Shown in pieces: positions 6,725 through 8,396 of a stretch of 8,396 nucleotides of DNA (positions are counted from its first letter, which is position 1; each line of letters starts with the position of its first letter). A program made the translations under genes and the position numbers. This DNA is from Candidatus Latescibacterota bacterium (GTDB taxonomy: Bacteria > Latescibacterota > UBA2968 > GCA-2709665). Below the pieces are notes generated by a model that made no database searches, was not told where the DNA came from, and saw only the letters and a list, made by a program, of their open reading frames with translations. Location of the stretch: positions 1 to 8,396 of the forward strand of contig JAAXHE010000331.1 in NCBI GenBank assembly GCA_012271065.1. Direction: 5' to 3'.

Positions 6725-7522
6725 ATGGAGACGACTGTTGGATGTACGACCCGGCCCTACGGCCAGCTGAGTTACAGCGAAGCCTACGGCCGGATTGCGG
6801 AAGCCGGCTACTCGGACGTGGCGGTTTTTGCGAATGAAGGCCAGGTGCCCGTGGGACCCGGGAGTTCTCCGGCCGAGGTCGCCGCGGTGCGCAACGCGGC
6901 GGATGCCGCGGGCGTGGTTCCTTCGATGCTCATCGGTGGCACCCAGCTGGGCGGGGGGCTTGAGGCGGCGGTGGACGCCTACAAGCGGCTGATCGACAAT
7001 GCGGCCGCGCTGGGCACGACCTGGCTCCTGGATTGCGGCACCAGCAACGAGGCCCACTTCGACGACTATTTCGAGTTGATGCGGCAGTCCGCGCCCCATG
7101 CGTACGAGGTCGGCGTGAATATAACCATGAAGCCGCACGGGGGCATCAGTCTCACCGTATCCCACCTTCTTGCGGCCAACGGCAACGTCAACCACCCGGC
7201 CTTCGGCATCTGTTTCGATCCAGGCAATATCATCTACTATACGAAAGGCGACCTGCGGCCCGAGACAGACGTCTCGGAAGTGGCGCCCGTGGTGACAACG
7301 GGGATTATCAAGGACTGTACAGTCACCGACGGTGTTCCTGACGTGATGGTGACTCCGGGCGACGGGCTTGTTGATTTCCATTCGGTGTTGTCCGGACTGG
7401 CCGGCGGCGGTTTCGGCGGGCCGCTCTACGTGGAATGCGTGGGTGGGAAGGAGCCGGATGAGGTGGACCGGGACATCGCATTTACGCGGGGGTACGTGGA
7501 GGGGATCCTTTCCGGGCTCTAA
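6725..7522 (+). CDS. Sugar phosphate isomerase/epimerase-like protein (xylose isomerase-type TIM barrel)
   Basis: This 265-residue protein is of typical length for the AP-endonuclease-2 / xylose-isomerase-like TIM barrel superfamily, whose members isomerise or epimerise sugars and polyols in the cytoplasm. Visible family features are the first strand and helix (VGCTTRPYG, then YGRIAEAGYSDVAVF), a strand ending in KPHGG (136-140), FDPGN (164-168), IKD (195-197), the GDGLVDF loop (212-218) and YVEC with Glu237 near the last strand. Compared with metal-dependent epimerases, Asp165 and Glu237 are present. The Glu normally two residues before the strand-5 His is Lys136, and no His precedes the KD motif (VVTTGIIKD). 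Metal use and the exact reaction are therefore uncertain. The ATG at 6725 has a strong ribosome site (AAGGAG, 6711-6716) at 8-nt spacing. The gene lies 41 nt after the K+ channel gene with no evident terminator between them, and converges on ridA. The neighbours give no clue to a sugar pathway. Confidence 0.85.
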   Translation: METTVGCTTRPYGQLSYSEAYGRIAEAGYSDVAVFANEGQVPVGPGSSPAEVAAVRNAADAAGVVPSMLIGGTQLGGGLEAAVDAYKRLIDNAAALGTTWLLDCGTSNEAHFDDYFELMRQSAPHAYEVGVNITMKPHGGISLTVSHLLAANGNVNHPAFGICFDPGNIIYYTKGDLRPETDVSEVAPVVTTGIIKDCTVTDGVPDVMVTPGDGLVDFHSVLSGLAGGGFGGPLYVECVGGKEPDEVDRDIAFTRGYVEGILSGL

Positions 7523-7536
7523 CGCCGATTCGATCG

Positions 7537-7920
7537 TCAGTCCAGAACCGCCGTGACTTCGATTTCAACGTTGGCTCCGGCCGGGAGGGCAACCACCTGC
7601 ACGCAACTTCGCCCGGGAGGGTCATTCGGGAAATATTCCGCGTAGACGGCGTTCATTTCTGCAAATTCCGATATGTCCGTCATATAGACAACCGTCCGGA
7701 CCGCGTGGTCCATCGTGGCGCCCGCGGCCTCCAGGATCGCCGCGATATTTTCCAGCGTCTGACGGGTTTCCGCGGCAATACCGCCGCTGACAATTGTGCC
7801 CGTTGCGGGGTCGATTCCCTTTTCGCCCGCTACGAAGATCAACTCGCCCGTTTTTATGGCCTGCGAATAGGGACCGACTGGAAGCGCGGCTTTATCGGTG
7901 GTAATCACCTCTTTCTGCAT
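7537..7920 (-). CDS. ridA: RidA family imine/enamine deaminase (YjgF/YER057c/UK114)
   Basis: This 127-residue protein has the standard RidA length. RidA hydrolyses reactive 2-aminoacrylate and related imines released by PLP enzymes such as threonine dehydratase, protecting them from damage; it is a cytoplasmic trimer. Conserved features are GPYSQA (16-21), NAVYAEYF (90-97), GRSCVQV (103-109) with the catalytic Arg104 (Arg105 in E. coli RidA), and VEIEV (118-122). The retained Arg argues for real deaminase activity. The usual SGQ after the second strand reads AGEKGIDP (31-38), a variant I recall from other environmental genomes. The start is supported by family length and by GGAG (7934-7931) 10 nt upstream. 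A sigma70-like promoter lies about 100 nt before the start. The stop is 14 nt from that of the convergent isomerase gene. No PLP enzyme is visible nearby, and an activity other than aminoacrylate deamination cannot be excluded. Confidence 0.95.
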   Translation of the reverse strand: MQKEVITTDKAALPVGPYSQAIKTGELIFVAGEKGIDPATGTIVSGGIAAETRQTLENIAAILEAAGATMDHAVRTVVYMTDISEFAEMNAVYAEYFPNDPPGRSCVQVVALPAGANVEIEVTAVLD

Positions 7921-7989
7921 GACGCAATATCTCCATTTTGAATTGCGGTACGTCTTGCGTAGTCGTTGAAGGGACGGTTGCGCGCCGGG

Positions 7990-8002
7990 GTTTGCGGCAA
8001 AC
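7990..8002. promoter_or_regulatory. 13-bp palindrome GTTTGC-N-GCAAAC in the ridA leader (possible operator)
   Basis: A perfect 6-bp inverted repeat around one central base lies about 20-32 nt downstream of the predicted ridA start point. With only one central base it is better suited to binding a dimeric repressor than to forming an RNA hairpin. GGGG next to one arm (7987-7990) and CCCCC at 8010-8014 could allow a larger stem in the RNA. An operator role is inferred from symmetry and position only. Confidence 0.35.
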
Positions 8003-8028
8003 GGCGTTGCCCCCTTCCGTGGTCGTCT

Positions 8029-8057
8029 TTGATAACGTCATGCTGCTGGATTGTCAA
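8029..8057 (-). promoter_or_regulatory. Sigma70-like promoter for ridA
   Basis: On the minus strand a perfect -35 hexamer TTGACA (8057-8052) is separated by exactly 17 nt from TATCAA (8034-8029), a 4/6 match to the -10 consensus. Transcription would begin near 8022, giving ridA a leader of about 100 nt. It is the best hexamer pair I found in the window and it points at an intact gene. Spacing and position support it, but the housekeeping consensus of this organism is unknown. Confidence 0.6.
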
Positions 8058-8168
8058 GGAGAAATACCCGGATCGTCCGCACCGGCGCCTCGAACACGGG
8101 TCAGGAAACGCGTGCCGGTCCGGATTCCTGTCTGCGGCGGCTCCGAATGTGAATGAGGGAATGCGTCT

Positions 8169-8396
8169 ATGGGTAACGGATCTCGAGATGTCAGACGACT
8201 GGAACTGCCCAGTTGCGTAGAGTCGCTGCATGAGGCAGTGGATGCCGCGGCGCGGGTCACTGCCGATCTGGAGATGAGCGAGGATGCCTGCGACGAAGTG
8301 GCCATTGCGCTCACCGAAGCCGTGAACAATGCCATTTTCCATGGAAATGAGGGTGTGCGGGAGAAAGCGTTCACGGTCGAATTCACCGTGGTGGAC
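8169..8396 (+). CDS. Anti-sigma regulatory factor / serine-protein kinase, RsbW-SpoIIAB type (3' partial)
   Basis: Seventy-six codons are visible before the right edge, about half the usual 140 or so residues. Residues 46-59 (IALTEAVNNAIFHG) are the N-box of the GHKL/HATPase_c_2 fold, with Glu50 and Asn54 in the positions that bind Mg2+ and ATP. The preceding helix (SLHEAVDAAARVTADLEMSEDACDEV, 19-44, quoted only for location) fits the first helices of RsbW-like kinases. Such proteins bind a sigma factor or phosphorylate an STAS-domain anti-anti-sigma partner in stress, sporulation or biofilm signalling. The start is the first ATG after an in-frame stop at 8154-8156, with GAGGGA (8155-8160) 8 nt upstream. 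The glycine-rich G1 and G2 boxes would lie beyond the edge, so integrity and partner genes cannot be judged. Its divergence from ridA suggests no functional link. Confidence 0.85.
   Translation, partial: MGNGSRDVRRLELPSCVESLHEAVDAAARVTADLEMSEDACDEVAIALTEAVNNAIFHGNEGVREKAFTVEFTVVD

Larger units (their letters stand above)
7921..8168. other. Divergent intergenic region between ridA and the anti-sigma gene
   Basis: These 248 nt carry the ridA leader and promoter and, on the plus strand, whatever drives the anti-sigma gene. For the latter only TTGATA (8029-8034) and TTGTCA (8051-8056) resemble a -35 box, and neither has an acceptable -10 at 16-18 nt, so no plus-strand promoter is claimed. An open frame at 7938-8156 lacks a ribosome site and recognisable features and is treated as noncoding. 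Confidence 0.55.

Noticed and set aside
7938..8156. 72-codon plus-strand frame between ridA and the anti-sigma gene
   Set aside because: No ribosome site, no motif, and it covers the predicted ridA promoter and leader.

Overview
This is an ordinary chromosomal stretch of a GC-rich bacterium, almost certainly Gram-negative and probably uncultured. The paired CRTAC1-type (FG-GAP plus ASPIC/UnbV) proteins, the TIM-barrel sugar isomerase with a KPHGG motif and the RidA with an AGEKG motif recall genomes of the Latescibacterota, Acidobacteriota and neighbouring phyla. This placement rests on remembered family patterns and is a weak inference. No mobile element, CRISPR array, rRNA, tRNA or prophage gene was seen.

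Layout. Positions 1-3624 (+) hold two consecutive CRTAC1-family proteins 14 nt apart. The first is cut by the left edge and carries a long C-terminal region after its UnbV domain. The second is complete, with a beta-propeller, a terminal UnbV domain and an N-terminal signal or anchor. They meet a NhaC-family Na+/H+ antiporter (5600-3630, -) tail to tail with 5 nt between stop codons. Its best start is at 5600, 56 codons inside the longest open frame, and it has an unusual soluble N-terminal extension. A 288-nt intergenic region separates it from a divergent six-helix voltage-gated K+ channel (5889-6683, +). A TIM-barrel sugar phosphate isomerase/epimerase-like protein (6725-7522, +) follows 41 nt later. 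It converges with a RidA-family imine deaminase (7920-7537, -), with 14 nt between stops. A 248-nt divergent region with a good sigma70-like promoter for ridA leads to the start of an RsbW/SpoIIAB-type anti-sigma kinase (8169 to the right edge, +).

How the genes may work together. The two CRTAC1 proteins probably form one expression unit and act outside the cytoplasm. The antiporter and K+ channel plausibly share a regulatory region and serve cation and membrane-potential balance. The isomerase, RidA and anti-sigma genes look like unlinked housekeeping or accessory functions. I do not see convincing evidence for a new multi-gene system. The most interesting points are protein-level oddities: missing metal ligands in the TIM barrel, a CxxC tail on the K+ channel, an extra-cytoplasmic extension on NhaC, and an uncharacterised C-terminal module on the first CRTAC1 protein.
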